The notes below the pieces were generated by a model that did no database searches, had not been told where the DNA came from, and saw only the letters and a list, made by a program, of their open reading frames with translations. A program made the position numbers and the translations under genes. Below, in pieces: positions 1 to 10,309 of a stretch of DNA of 64,000 nt (position 1 is the first letter of the stretch; each line of letters starts with the position of its first letter). Origin of the DNA: Pyropia yezoensis (Eukaryota; Rhodophyta; Bangiophyceae; Bangiales; Bangiaceae); the NCBI GenBank assembly GCA_009829735.1, contig CM020620.1, forward strand, positions 14,009,420 to 14,073,419, written 5' to 3'.

Positions 1-298
1 CACCCGATTGGTGCGCGCGGCTTTCATCAACGGCGGGTCCGCCACAAACCCGACACCATCGACCATGTGGGTCGCCCGTGGGCTACGGTACCACCCTACC
101 ACCGGCCGAGCGGCACCCGCACACTCATCCTCCGGAGCCCCAGCCTCACCACTGGCCTCCGCCGGAGCGATCACATCCGCCATACCGGCGACAGCTTCGA
201 GCAACAGCCCCGCCGGCCGCACCACTTAGTCGCCGCGCGGCCTTGGCCACTCACCAACGCCAATCGGCGGAGCGTAGCAATGTAGCTGACCTCGCCCT

Positions 299-424
299 TG
301 CCGCCTTGCCGCCCCTGCCGCCTTGGCCGCCCTTGCTGCCCCTGCCGGCTTGGCCGCCCTTGCCGCCCTTGCCGCCTTGGCCGCCCTTGCCGCCTTGGCC
401 GCCCTTGCCGCCTTGACGCCTTGA
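299..424. repeat. Degenerate simple repeat (CCGCCTTGG / CCGCCCTTG units)
   Basis: Runs of 9-bp units reading CCGCCTTGG, CCGCCCTTG and CCCCTGCCG follow each other with little interruption. On the minus strand they would read as Gly/Ala/Lys-rich low-complexity peptide, so the frames covering them are not evidence of a gene. Confidence 0.7.
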
Positions 425-1073
425 CCGCTCGTGCCGCCTTGGCCGTCTACTTGGCAGCCGGCACCGTAGCCTGCGGCTGCGTAATGCCAACCGGCGAATC
501 GTAGCACCGTGGCCAATTGGCCGTCAACCCGCCTCGAGCAGCAATCGGGGCGCCAACCCGGCGGACGACCACCCGTCGACAGACGGGCGATCCACCGACC
601 AACGTCGAGACGATCCACGGCACCATTGTGCCGGGCACTTATATGGCACCGCCAACTGGCCCTCCGGCCAAGCACACACCAAGCGAGCGCCCCACGGCCA
701 GACGGCCCGGTGCCTCTGGAAGCACCGAATGCGCTGACGCGACCCCTCGCCACCGCACGATGGCGGGTGACCACGCAACTAGCCGCCACAACCAGCTGCA
801 AGATGCATCTGATCGTATCTCGCCGGGACGGCTCAAAGCTTGCAACGGGGGTATGTGGCATATCCGCCCTTTGCACCGAATTCCGGTATTGTCTGGCTAG
901 TAGCCCCCTTGACTGATGGCCCCAACCTTGTCCGTATGGGCCCACTTGTGGCTCGCCCTTTGCGGGACTACTTTTTGTAGCATAATACATAATCACCGAT
1001 CGGCTTACCTAAAAGGTATGTACTCGTAATGAGATGGAGAAAAAACCCCAAATCTGGCTCGAGATGTCAGGGA

Positions 1074-1127
1074 TTTCGCCCGGTTGCCTAGTGGTTCTCA
1101 GGGGCCCGGGTTCGGTTCCGACTCTCC
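1074..1127 (+). ncRNA. tRNA-like internal promoter pair (possible SINE head or tRNA fossil)
   Basis: A near-consensus A box (GTTGCCTAGTGG, 1083-1094) is followed 15 bases later by a near-consensus B box (GGTTCGGTTCC, 1109-1119). The spacing is too short for a full anticodon arm, so this is not a functional tRNA gene. It could be a deleted tRNA, the head of a tRNA-derived SINE, or chance. Each box has one mismatch to consensus. Confidence 0.25.
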
Positions 1128-1447
1128 GATATCGACTTTTCGTTATTCCACACTTTTGTTCTGCATTATTTATCTGTCCTTGTCTTGGGGGGATCTTTTA
1201 TGTTGATTGCCATGCTCGTAGCGATCGGCCGTCCGGCCTCCGCTCGGTCGCTCGACCAGTATGTTATTTCGCCCTTATCTGCGACGTGGGGGCTCGCCAC
1301 TGCCGTTCGGCCGGTTTGCTCCCATCGATCGTCTGAGAGCTCAAGGATTGTCTTGTTTGCCTTTAAGGTAATAGCTGTCTCTTTGCCTTCCGGGCGTCGG
1401 TCGGTCCCATATCCTTTTATTGGTCAACACTCATTCCACACCCGCCC

Positions 1448-2790
1448 AATCGCCCCCCTCCGAGCGGCAGCCTTAGTCATCCATATCGGCAGCGGCGGCG
1501 GCGACAGGCGCGACCAAGGCCGCCGCCGCCGTCGCCTGGTGGGGGCCACTATCACGAGCGCCGCCGCCGTCGCTGCCAACGCCGCGTCCGCAGCCACGGA
1601 GGGTGAGAACGGGTATGAGATCAGGTCGTCCAGCCGCCCCCCCCACCAGCGCCAATCTTGTTTGTGGGCGGCGCCCGCGGTGCGGGCGGGCGCAAGCAGC
1701 TCCGCCCCTGCCGTCGTCATGGACGAGGCGAGCACGTCTAGCCACGATCAGCGCAGAGTCGACAGATCGTCCGCTGGGGCCGAGATCGTGTCCTCGCGCT
1801 GGCACTTAGCTGGGTACTGACCGCTGGTGCCAATGCATTTCCGACGCTGGCCCTTGCGCGTGGGGGACTGAGAAACTCGAACTACGAGACGGCGAGCCTC
1901 GTTCACGCGTCCTGCCTCCCTTCGGCCAATAGTTTTTAGGTCTCACGACGACGTGAGACAAAAAACTGCAGCCTGCCAGGCCCCGGGGCGTCCCACGCCA
2001 AGCGATTTTTCAAGGGTATATTCATTGGCGAGAACCCTGACGGTCCCAGCGCGATATTTAAGGTCTCCGCGAACAGCAATCAGTATCCAAGGAAGTCGCC
2101 AGTTGGCACGTCTTTGTGACAATCATATCGTCTCGAAGACGTGCCTTCTGGCGACTACCCTAGATACAATTTGATTCTCGCAGAAACCGTAAATAACGCT
2201 CTGGGACGGTCGGGGCTCGCGCCCATGATTAAACCCTTGAAAAGTCGCTCGGTTTGTGACGCCCCGGGTCCTGGCATGCTGCGGGTTCGTGTCTCACGTC
2301 GTCGTGAGACCGCGAAGAGAGGGGCCGATGGGAGCCCGTGGGCCTGAACGAGGCTCGCTGTCTCGTGGTATGAGCTTCTAAGTCTCCCACGTTTAAGGGC
2401 CCACGTCGAGACTGCATTGGTACCAGTGGTCGGCAGTCCTCTAAGTGCCAGAGAGAGGACACGATCTCGGCCCCAGCTTCCAATCCGTCGACTCAAGCGC
2501 GTTTGTGTCAGCGTTAGTGCTGCTGGCCCCCTCCGTGACGACATGGGCGGCGGTGTTGGTCGCACCCGCCCACACCGCGGGCGCAGCCCACGGACAAGAC
2601 TGGCAATGGTAGACTCTTTCCCGTGCTCACACGCCGTGGCGGCGGTGGCGGCGACGACGGCGGCGACGGCGGTGCTAGTGATGGTGGCCCACCGTTGCGT
2701 CGGCGGCGGCGGCGTTGGTCACCCCCGCCGCGCCCGCCGCCGCTGCTGATACTGGCGGACGAAGCTGCCGCTGGGGGGGGGACGACTAGG
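1448..2790. repeat. Large imperfect inverted repeat (foldback), arms ~650 bp
   Basis: The left arm (about 1448-2115) is matched in reverse complement by the right arm (about 2135-2790) around a ~20-bp spacer. Readable anchor pairs include AAGTCGCCAGTTGGCACGTC against its complement at 2135-2155, the motif GTCTCACGACGACGTGAGAC at 1940-1959 against 2292-2311, and GGGGCCGAGATCGTGTCCTC against its complement near 2456-2475. Arm identity looks like roughly 70-80% by eye with small indels. No ORF of known function lies inside. It resembles a foldback or hairpin-type element; I saw no clear target duplication at its ends. Confidence 0.75.
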
Positions 2791-5700
2791 CATGGATCAA
2801 GTCTCGCCTGACCCCACCCACCGTGGCGGCGGCGGCGGCGGCGCCAGCGGCGCTGGAGCCCACCCTGACGACTGCGGCGGCTATGATTCTGCCCGCAGCC
2901 ACCACCGCCGACGTTGCCGGATCAGGCTGCCGATATGAAGGGCTGCAGTAGCAGTGCTGGGGTGTCGCCCGTGCGCACTTATTGTGGCGGCGGCGGCGGC
3001 GGCGGAGGCGGCGGCGGGGGTGCTTGTGGTGACGGCCTGCACCGTGGCGGCCGCGGCTGTGGCGGCGTTGCTCGCGCCCGCCGGCACCGCTAGCGACAAC
3101 GGCGCGACGCCGCAATCGCTACCGACCTGGTTGGACAGGTCTGAGGCTTGGGGGGGGTGGGTGTGGAAAGGCTTTACTGTCGCCCGTGAGCTCTGACCGT
3201 GGCGGCTGCGGCGCTTGTGGAGGCGGCGCTAGTGCCGCTTGTCTTCAACCGCGGCGACGGCGTCGGCGGGGTTGGTCGCGCCCGCCGACGCCGCGGCCGA
3301 CGACTACGGGAGGGGCTGACTGCCGCTTGGGGGGAGCGTCTGAGGGACCTGACTCTTTCCCGTGCTCTCCCGCCGAGGCGGCAGTGGCTGCTTCAGTGAC
3401 GGTGCTCGTAGGGGCGACGCCCACCCCCCTCGCACCCGCGGGGACCCGACTGCCGCGACCGCACCGCAGCCGGGGGGGTGGCAGCCCGCCAGCAGGGGCC
3501 CACCGCGCCGCCGCATAAAGGGGCAACGGCCACCGGCCCAGCACCAGCCGGGTGCCGACGGCCGCGACCGCACCGCAACCGGGGGGGTGACGGCCTATTT
3601 GCAGGTGCTCGCGGTGTCGTCGCTCACAGGTACGTCGGTACCGCCGTGCACTTGCGGCGTTCCGGTGTCTCTGCGTCCGTCCACCAGCCAGCGAGCACGC
3701 CGGTCCGGGCGGCACCGCCTTACGCTCGAAGTGGTGCCCGTTGCGGCCGCTGCAGCCGGCCCGCGATGGCGTCGCGGGCTGCCGGCGGCGGGCGGCTGGA
3801 GGCGGGCGCCGCAAGCGGCTGTCGGCGGCACCTGGCGGGCGGCCGCCCACCTGCCCCACGTCCTCGTCCCGTTGCGGCATTCCAATTGCCACAGCAATCA
3901 CTCCAATACGTATATTTTGCCCAGAATCCCATGGTCTCGATCACGCGCTTGCACGCGCGAGATGCGGCCTCCTGGGTGGCTTTGGTGCCCTTGCAGCTGG
4001 CGTCAAAAGTAATAAAACACCAGATTGTCTGCGAACAAGGCCTGCCTATAACGCCAGCGAAGATTCCGGGTTCGTAAGCGTGCAGATGCTCGTGACGATC
4101 GGGCTCGTTTGTATCCACCCTCGTCGCCGACTTGTGCACCTTGCATATACCGGATTGCCATCCGGCATAATGTTAAGGGGCTATCCTTGAATGACCGCGA
4201 TGTTCTTACATTGGTCTTCAAGGACCATTCAGGCGCAAGGATCTCGAACACGAGGTTGTCTCGTGACTGTCCTCAATCGAGTCCCAGTTGCTAGTTACGA
4301 TGTCGCTGTACTTGTGCTTGTAAACGGCACCCCTGGACGATTTCTATCGTGGAATGGCCCGCTTTGGCCTGCCCTGCGCGCTAGGCGTGACAGCTGTCCG
4401 CGCCGGGGTTCACACGGGGAGCTGGGCTGTAGGACCTAGGCACTGGTGGTCCTAGCGGCGCCGGTGGTAGCGGGTGCTGGCGGAGCTAGTGAGACTGGCC
4501 ATCGTAGACGGCGGTGGCGGGGAGGGGGGGGGGGTGGGCGCGCGGGCGCGCAGGAAAAAGACAAAGAGAGAAAGAGCGCCATATTGGCCGAGAGGGCAGG
4601 TAGATGAGATAAGGTGAGCACAGGACCGCGCCGCGTTGCACCTGTCAATGGAAGACAGCGGCACAATGGCGGAGAACAACACAAAAAGGGAGAGAAAGTG
4701 GTGGCGTAAAGATGAGGGAGAGAGATGAAAAGAGATGAATGAAAGGGGAGACGTAAAGGAGACAAAGTCAATGGGAAGCAGCGCCGCGGCGCATCTATGG
4801 CGCGTGGGCAGCGGGAGCGGCGGCCAAGCCGACGCAAACGAACGTGCAAGTAACGGAGGGCCCACTTCGCGCAAGCAGATCGTGAACAACATCGGGGATT
4901 GCGGAGATGCGGTGGGGGTGAGGGGCGGGGAGAGTGGCACAAGGTAAGTGGATGTGGCTTGGTGGGGGCACAGTGGGCCGCAAGAAGACCGCAGGACAAG
5001 GACGGCGGACGGTGTGTGGAAGGGAGCGAGCCTGTTGGAAGATTGCGATCTCGCCTGCCCACATCGTCAAGTAGAACCAGTAGTCCGGGGTGGACACACT
5101 TAGATGGTTTATGAGGGCTTAGAATCACGCTGCGAACTCGCCTGTGGCGCTCGAGCTCTGCCATATACTCGAGTCACATTCGGGACTGCATTCTCATTGG
5201 TTGTTTGGGCGCTGATCTCGAACGCGAGCCACCCCCTGCCAGGACGTGCCTTTGAATGACTTTCTGGACCCCGGCGGGTTCTCCAGGGGGTAATCCATTG
5301 GACGATCCGTCGGCGATTTGGGCCATCCGTGAGTGACCCGGTTTATCCAGCAAATCATTCAGTTGCACAAGTTGGCGATGCTGAATGTGAACGATCCGAA
5401 CCACACACGCGAGGGCTCCTCAGCTTTGTACCGCAAGATTCCAATAGGGTGTTTCTTCGAGCCAGTTCTGGAGCATCCCATAAGTTTACAGCACTTATCG
5501 ACATCCTGTGCGAGCGAACGCACACCGCTTGCCAACATCACTGTGCCACGGACAGGAAATCAGCGACGCCACGGGTGTCACAGTTGCTGCGATTGAAGAG
5601 CCAGTGGATATGGTCCTGGACAGGGGGGAGGACGACCTGTGAGTGTTCTTCCACACTTTTTAATTGCTTTAGTTTGAAAGTTGGCCCCATATCATTCACT

Positions 5701-7444
5701 TGTCCAGATACAACCTCCGTGCGTCGTCCAGCCGCCGTCTACGTCACGCTACCTGCGTGCCCCTCCGTACCTCGCCGGTCCCCTTGTACTCCCCATCTGC
5801 GGCCATGAGTATCGGTTTGGCACCATTCGCGCGAGCCCCCCCCGCATCCAGATCCCGCTCCTCCGCCCCCCTTCCCCCGCATCTCTCCTCCAACACGACG
5901 ATCCTCCCAGTCGCAGACGAGGTCCACCTCCTCTGTCCGCCCGTCCCCTTCACATGTGTCCTCTCCGAGTCAGAACAGGACTTTCGTACTTTGTTGGCTC
6001 GATGTCGCGATTCCTCGTGCCCTCTGCGACATCACTGCCCTTGATGGTACATCGCATCGGAACAGTACTGTACCGACTCCGAATGGTGCGGGACGGAAGC
6101 GGGCTTCTGCCTCGGGAGACCGCTGGCTATGATCGCGTATGCACTGTACCGCACCTTGTACAATTGAATACTTATGGCAGAGCGAGAGGGGATACAGTAC
6201 ACAATGCGTTTCGGGACGAAGTGTCTTTTTCTTCTCCGCCAGCCAGACCTTTCTCCCCCGGGGCCGCCGTCGACTACCCCCCCAGCCGTTCTATGTCACC
6301 TTTGGTCCCATTCTGGTAAAAGGCTCGCCTGCAGGGTAGGGGCATCTACCTGATCCCACCTCGTTCCACCGTCTCCCCAATAACAGCACAACATGCAGGC
6401 CACCAAAAATAGCGCACCCCTCCGTCTCCTTGGCCCAGTATCATCACTTCCCTCCGTCATCACCATTCCCCTTAGGATCTTCCCTGACCCTCACTTACCC
6501 CCGCCTCACGCCCCCCACCTCCCTCGCAGGTACCTCATCCACTCGAAGTTCTCCTCGAAAGCATTCCCTCCCGCACCGGACGTGGACACTATCCTACGCC
6601 ATCCGCTTCCGCCGCCTTACGCCGGCCAGTCCGCCACCACCATGCGAGCTCATTCAGCCGCTGATGGCCCTCCCAATAAGGCAACGGGGAAGGGGATTGG
6701 GAGAAGCAGGCAGTCGTACGCCACAGAGGAGGGGGGGGGGCGAGTTGACGGTCACGAGCACTACCAGCGCCGATAGGGGCGGTAAGTGTCGTGCACAAGT
6801 ACTCGAGCGTGCACAAGGAGCACCACAAGTGGACCATCCTGATGGAAGGCCAAACGTCTAGTGGCAGGAGCGTAGGGCGCACCTCACGCGCAGTTGCCAC
6901 CTCAAGTGGACCTCAAGTGGCGCACACCCTCGACCGCCACCGAGCGATCAGCAATGGCACCGATCGGCCGTTGCCGTCAAGGACTCCCCCCGCCCTGCTC
7001 AACCCCCCCCTGCACCTCTTTCCACACCACTCCCCCGGTCCCCCTCTCCGCTGCTCGTCCTCCCCTCGATGACCACCCCCCAGCACGCATTCCTCACTGC
7101 GAGCGCGACCGAACGGGCGGGTAACCGTCATCCCCTTGTCCCAGCCACCGCCACCGCCAGCCGTACGCCCGGCGGTTTGGAACCCACCTGCAGCGTGGAT
7201 GGCGTACCCAGAGCAGCTGCCCGTCATTGTAGACGCCACACCAGCGGGACATCGCGGTGGAGACAAAGGTGGTGGAGGCCGTGGCAGGTAGGGTGGAGGT
7301 TGCAGTGGGACACCTGGCAACGCCTCACGTCCCTCTGAGACTCCAGGGCACCCCCGCCTGGATTCTTTCGGGCGCGACTGTCTCGCCGAGTCGGCAGATC
7401 CCCTGTCGCGGAACGAGGAGCCAATAAGATTGCGGCGTTCAGAT
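2791..7444. other. Unassigned region with diverged tandem units
   Basis: From 2791 to about 3600 the DNA repeats diverged GGCGGC-rich units; the text GACTCTTTCCCGTGCTC occurs at about 2609 and again near 3351 in similar context. A ~30-bp segment with the core GCGACCGCACCGCA is duplicated at about 3451 and 3559. Beyond 3900 GC falls somewhat and frames are short or low-complexity (Pro/Ser-rich on the minus strand at 4436-5164). No domain is recognisable on either strand. Copy A begins at 7445 without an identifiable target duplication. Confidence 0.5.
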
Positions 7445-7915
7445 TGTGGCAAAAACCACAAGCACACACGGCACCCAAGTTGGGGCGGTGTGCCAGGGCT
7501 GCCTCCCGTGTCGGGGGAACCGGAAGAAGTGCAAGTCGCACACACTCTGTCTCTGTTGTGGGGCAAACCCCCCACGGACAAACAAGAGGATGGTGTGTGG
7601 TCCAACAGTTTCTTGGTCGGGACGGGGACGCAGGGCCAAGCCCCGCTGTCCCTCCCCTTATCCCCCAAGGGTCCACTCAGAATCTCGCCACTCAGAATCT
7701 CCCACCCCAGCACCTGCCCACCGGGCCACACGAAAATTCAAGACGATAAATGCAGAAAACCCTCAAATCCAAGTTGGATGTACTACTAAGCTAACTATCC
7801 CAAACTTAGGGAATATGGACCCAAATGCAGGGGGAGGAACGGATCAGGCTAGTGGCCTGGCGCCCCTTGCATGGCACGTGTTGCCCCCCCCTACCTGGGG
7901 GTCAATACTGCCACA
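7445..7915 (-). repeat. 3' LTR of Ty3-I copy A
   Basis: 471 bp with TGTGGCA at one end and TGCCACA at the other. It is the partner of 16355-16823 and homologous to the LTRs of copies B and C. It contains the recurring palindromes CCCAAGTTGGG and ATCCAAGTTGGAT. In the orientation opposite to gag-pol a frame stays open across most of its length. Confidence 0.95.
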
Positions 7916-8231
7916 CTCCCCTCTCCTCAGTTCCGACCGACCCGGTCGGCCCTGTGAGGGGGTGCGTAAACGCACGTCTCGGCGTTGGGGGCGCGACTTG
8001 CTGTCCCCCCCTTGAGTACGGAACGCGGATGTGGAGGCGGTCACGTTGACCGCCCCTCTCCTCAAGCTTGCCCACTCGGCAGCTTGCTCTCCTCAGTTCA
8101 CACTTCACCATCACCACCACCTCCCCTTCACCTTCCGCTGGGCCGCCCCACGCTGGGGAGGCCACCCGTCTACCAACGATCCGAGTCCCCCTCAACTCGA
8201 GGCGGGTCTCGTGCTGCGATAGCCAGAGCGT

Positions 8232-8252
8232 CTCTCCCCAACTTGGGGAGAG
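8232..8252. promoter_or_regulatory. 21-bp perfect palindrome just upstream of the antisense ORF start
   Basis: Arms of 10 bp (CTCTCCCCAA and its complement) flank a central C, ending two bases before the ATG at 8255. The same palindrome, with central G on the plus strand, is perfect at 30748-30768 in copy B and has one mismatch at 55765-55785 in copy C. Position and conservation suggest a regulatory or RNA-structure role, but function is inferred only. Confidence 0.5.
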
Positions 8253-8254
8253 CC

Positions 8255-10198
8255 ATGGCGACTCCGGGAGTGGAGACGGACTCTCTTGACGAGCGCATGG
8301 AGGACACCTCCTACGGTGCAGCACCCGCCGGGACTTCCGGCGGGGGATCCGCGATCGCTCCGGGGGACGGGACTCCCGCGTCACCCGGCTTTGGGTTGAC
8401 GGCGGGGTCTCCCCCGGAGGCGGGACAAGTTGTCCCGCGTGAGGCCTTGGGGCGGTGGTTTTACCCCGCTTGGCCTCTCTATGAGGAGGGGCTGACTGTT
8501 CTTCGCTGTGGCCGACTTGGCGCAGCGATGGGCCGGGTATGGGACCGCCTACGGAAGAAGTATCCCCGTAAGGTCGGGTTCCCTGCCGGCTTCAGGACGG
8601 ACCAGTTTGCCTTCCTGGACGATGAGGAGGTTGAGGACGTTCAGCGGGCCACGGCCATGGTGGACCGCGGGGGAGCTATCCCGGGTCCCGGCGACTTGCC
8701 GACCTTCACGTGGGACGCTGTGGCAACTCGCCCACCGTACCTCCACGAGGCCGATCCGCACACTCATCACTTTGATGTGCGGATGGAGAAAGACGTCCGG
8801 CGAGGTCCCTACTTGGTGACCTCGGCTCAACTTGAGTTTCCTCAACAGTCTGCTGCCAGTAAGGAGCAGTACTATCCGAAGAAGCCCGAGTGGTGGCCTC
8901 AAGTTGAGGTCCCCTACGGGTTCCCGGCGTTGTTGCCACGGTTGCTTGACCACTTCGGCTCCGTCACGTTGACGGCTGCCCCTGATGACCTGGTGTGGGC
9001 CATGTTGGCCACCCAGTGGCTCCTCGAGGCCATGTCGACCTGGGTGTCCTGTGTTCAGCGGCGGGGGATGCTCTGGCATCTCCCCCTCCGGCTCATCCAA
9101 GGTTTGGAACAGCTCACCCCTCAGCTAGTTGCTGAGGGGTGCTCATCAGGACAACTCACTCTACTTGAGGAGATGCTCCGGCTCCATAAGTTTATCGAGT
9201 GGGAGAGCATTGAGCACAAGTTGCGCCGCCCCACTCGTGGGCCCAAGGACGATGGCGCACTTCGCCAGTTCGTGTGGGTCGCTCGTGAACTTCACGACGG
9301 CCATGTGGTCCTACGAGAGGGGTTGGGCATCGGGGACTACCCGTATGCCCCGGGGGTGGATCGCCACACTGCGCCACCCCCGGACAAGCCCATAGTTATG
9401 GCTGTGCCGTCCTATGATGACCATATGACTCAACCCACTGCGGGGGCCCCAAGTCGGGGTCGCAGTTACACCCGGGTACCGCCACCTCGGCGGGCCCCTC
9501 CGCTTCCTCCTGTTCCTTTCCAACCTCACGGGAACATCCCGATCAGCGTGGCCGTGGAGTCTTCCACCCCGGTGTCCCCCAACTTGGGGGCCACCCTCCT
9601 GACGGTATACCCCAAGTTGGTGTTGCCGCCCACGCCTCTAACCTCAGAGATGATGATCACCACGTTGGTGCGCACCATTTCCTGGTTGGCCGCGTCGACC
9701 GCAACCCTACAGAGTTCCGAGACTCCTCAACTTGAGGAGCGCGTTCGTACTGCAGTGGCGACCGCGAGTTGCGAGTCGGTGGCGGAGTTTACGACAGCCG
9801 AGTTGGCTCGCATTGGGGCTATTATGCCCCAGCCAGCCCCACTTGGGCGTGGCAAACGTCGCGCGAGCCGGACATACTCGCCTCCTCGCCGTCGTCGCCA
9901 ACACTCGCGGCGCTCTCCTTCCGTATCGGAAGACGAGTTGTCTTACTCCGTTTCGGAGTCCTCTACCCCGTCGGAGACGGAGTCTGTCCAGCGTCTGCGT
10001 CGCAAGCTTGCGCGCAAGACCAGGCAGAAGAGTGGCCACGGTCGGCGCCACTTGCGCGACCGTGAGGGGCGCGACGGTTCCGACTTGGAGCCGCCGCCCC
10101 CTCCAACGAGTGGAGACCGTTATCGGCGTGGGTCTCGCCGCTCGCCTCTACGTGAGGGCGAGGGCCGTGGGGTTGGAGAGTCTAGCATGCATGCCTAG
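8255..10198 (+). CDS. Antisense accessory protein (aORF) of Ty3-I copy A, 647 aa
   Basis: An uninterrupted 1944-nt frame on the strand opposite to gag-pol, lying between the end of pol and the 3' LTR and converging on pol across a 111-bp gap. I chose the ATG at 8255 (GCCATGG context) because the frame has exactly the same length from this ATG in copies B and C. Visible features: an acidic, proline-containing N-terminus, a central globular-looking region with many Trp and Leu (block LWHLP at residues 273-277), then an Arg/Ser-rich tail with RRSPS, SVSE and RYRRGSRRSP motifs, reminiscent of SR-type nuclear proteins. I see no signal peptide, no membrane segment, no zinc knuckle and no transposase motif. 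I do not recognise the family. Antisense extra ORFs in this position are known from some plant Ty3/Gypsy lineages, but I cannot claim homology to those. Confidence 0.8.
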   Translation: MATPGVETDSLDERMEDTSYGAAPAGTSGGGSAIAPGDGTPASPGFGLTAGSPPEAGQVVPREALGRWFYPAWPLYEEGLTVLRCGRLGAAMGRVWDRLRKKYPRKVGFPAGFRTDQFAFLDDEEVEDVQRATAMVDRGGAIPGPGDLPTFTWDAVATRPPYLHEADPHTHHFDVRMEKDVRRGPYLVTSAQLEFPQQSAASKEQYYPKKPEWWPQVEVPYGFPALLPRLLDHFGSVTLTAAPDDLVWAMLATQWLLEAMSTWVSCVQRRGMLWHLPLRLIQGLEQLTPQLVAEGCSSGQLTLLEEMLRLHKFIEWESIEHKLRRPTRGPKDDGALRQFVWVARELHDGHVVLREGLGIGDYPYAPGVDRHTAPPPDKPIVMAVPSYDDHMTQPTAGAPSRGRSYTRVPPPRRAPPLPPVPFQPHGNIPISVAVESSTPVSPNLGATLLTVYPKLVLPPTPLTSEMMITTLVRTISWLAASTATLQSSETPQLEERVRTAVATASCESVAEFTTAELARIGAIMPQPAPLGRGKRRASRTYSPPRRRRQHSRRSPSVSEDELSYSVSESSTPSETESVQRLRRKLARKTRQKSGHGRRHLRDREGRDGSDLEPPPPPTSGDRYRRGSRRSPLREGEGRGVGESSMHA

Positions 10199-10309
10199 TT
10201 GGCAGCTGCCTTTGCTGTGAGAGTGTGAGGGTTAGGGCTGTAGTTAAAAGCCACTCTGCGTACCACTTCGACTTGAAGCACTCTCTTGGCACTGTAGCTC
10301 GGCCTTCCC
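10199..10309. other. Convergent intergenic spacer between aORF and pol (copy A)
   Basis: 111 bp separate the two convergent stop codons. The same spacer length recurs in copies B (28691-28801) and C (57732-57842), and the sequence is nearly identical. It contains CCTCACGTTGAGG next to the pol stop. It may carry 3'-end signals for both transcripts, but I cannot identify a canonical polyadenylation hexamer. Confidence 0.5.

Larger units (their letters stand above)
1..1447. other. Unassigned GC-rich sequence
   Basis: No gene can be supported. Long frames are open on both strands, as expected from GC-rich DNA, and none shows a recognisable domain. The stretch holds a C-rich simple repeat (about 299-424) and a tRNA-like A-box/B-box pair (1074-1127), listed separately. 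Composition becomes less GC-rich around 960-1200. Confidence 0.5.

Noticed and set aside
4436..5164. 242-codon minus-strand frame
   Set aside because: Pro/Ser/Leu-rich composition arising from purine-rich plus-strand DNA; no domain and no supporting context.
7224..7731. Frames running from LTR A into the left flank
   Set aside because: They cross the element boundary at 7445 and are not preserved at other LTR copies, so they are chance fusions.
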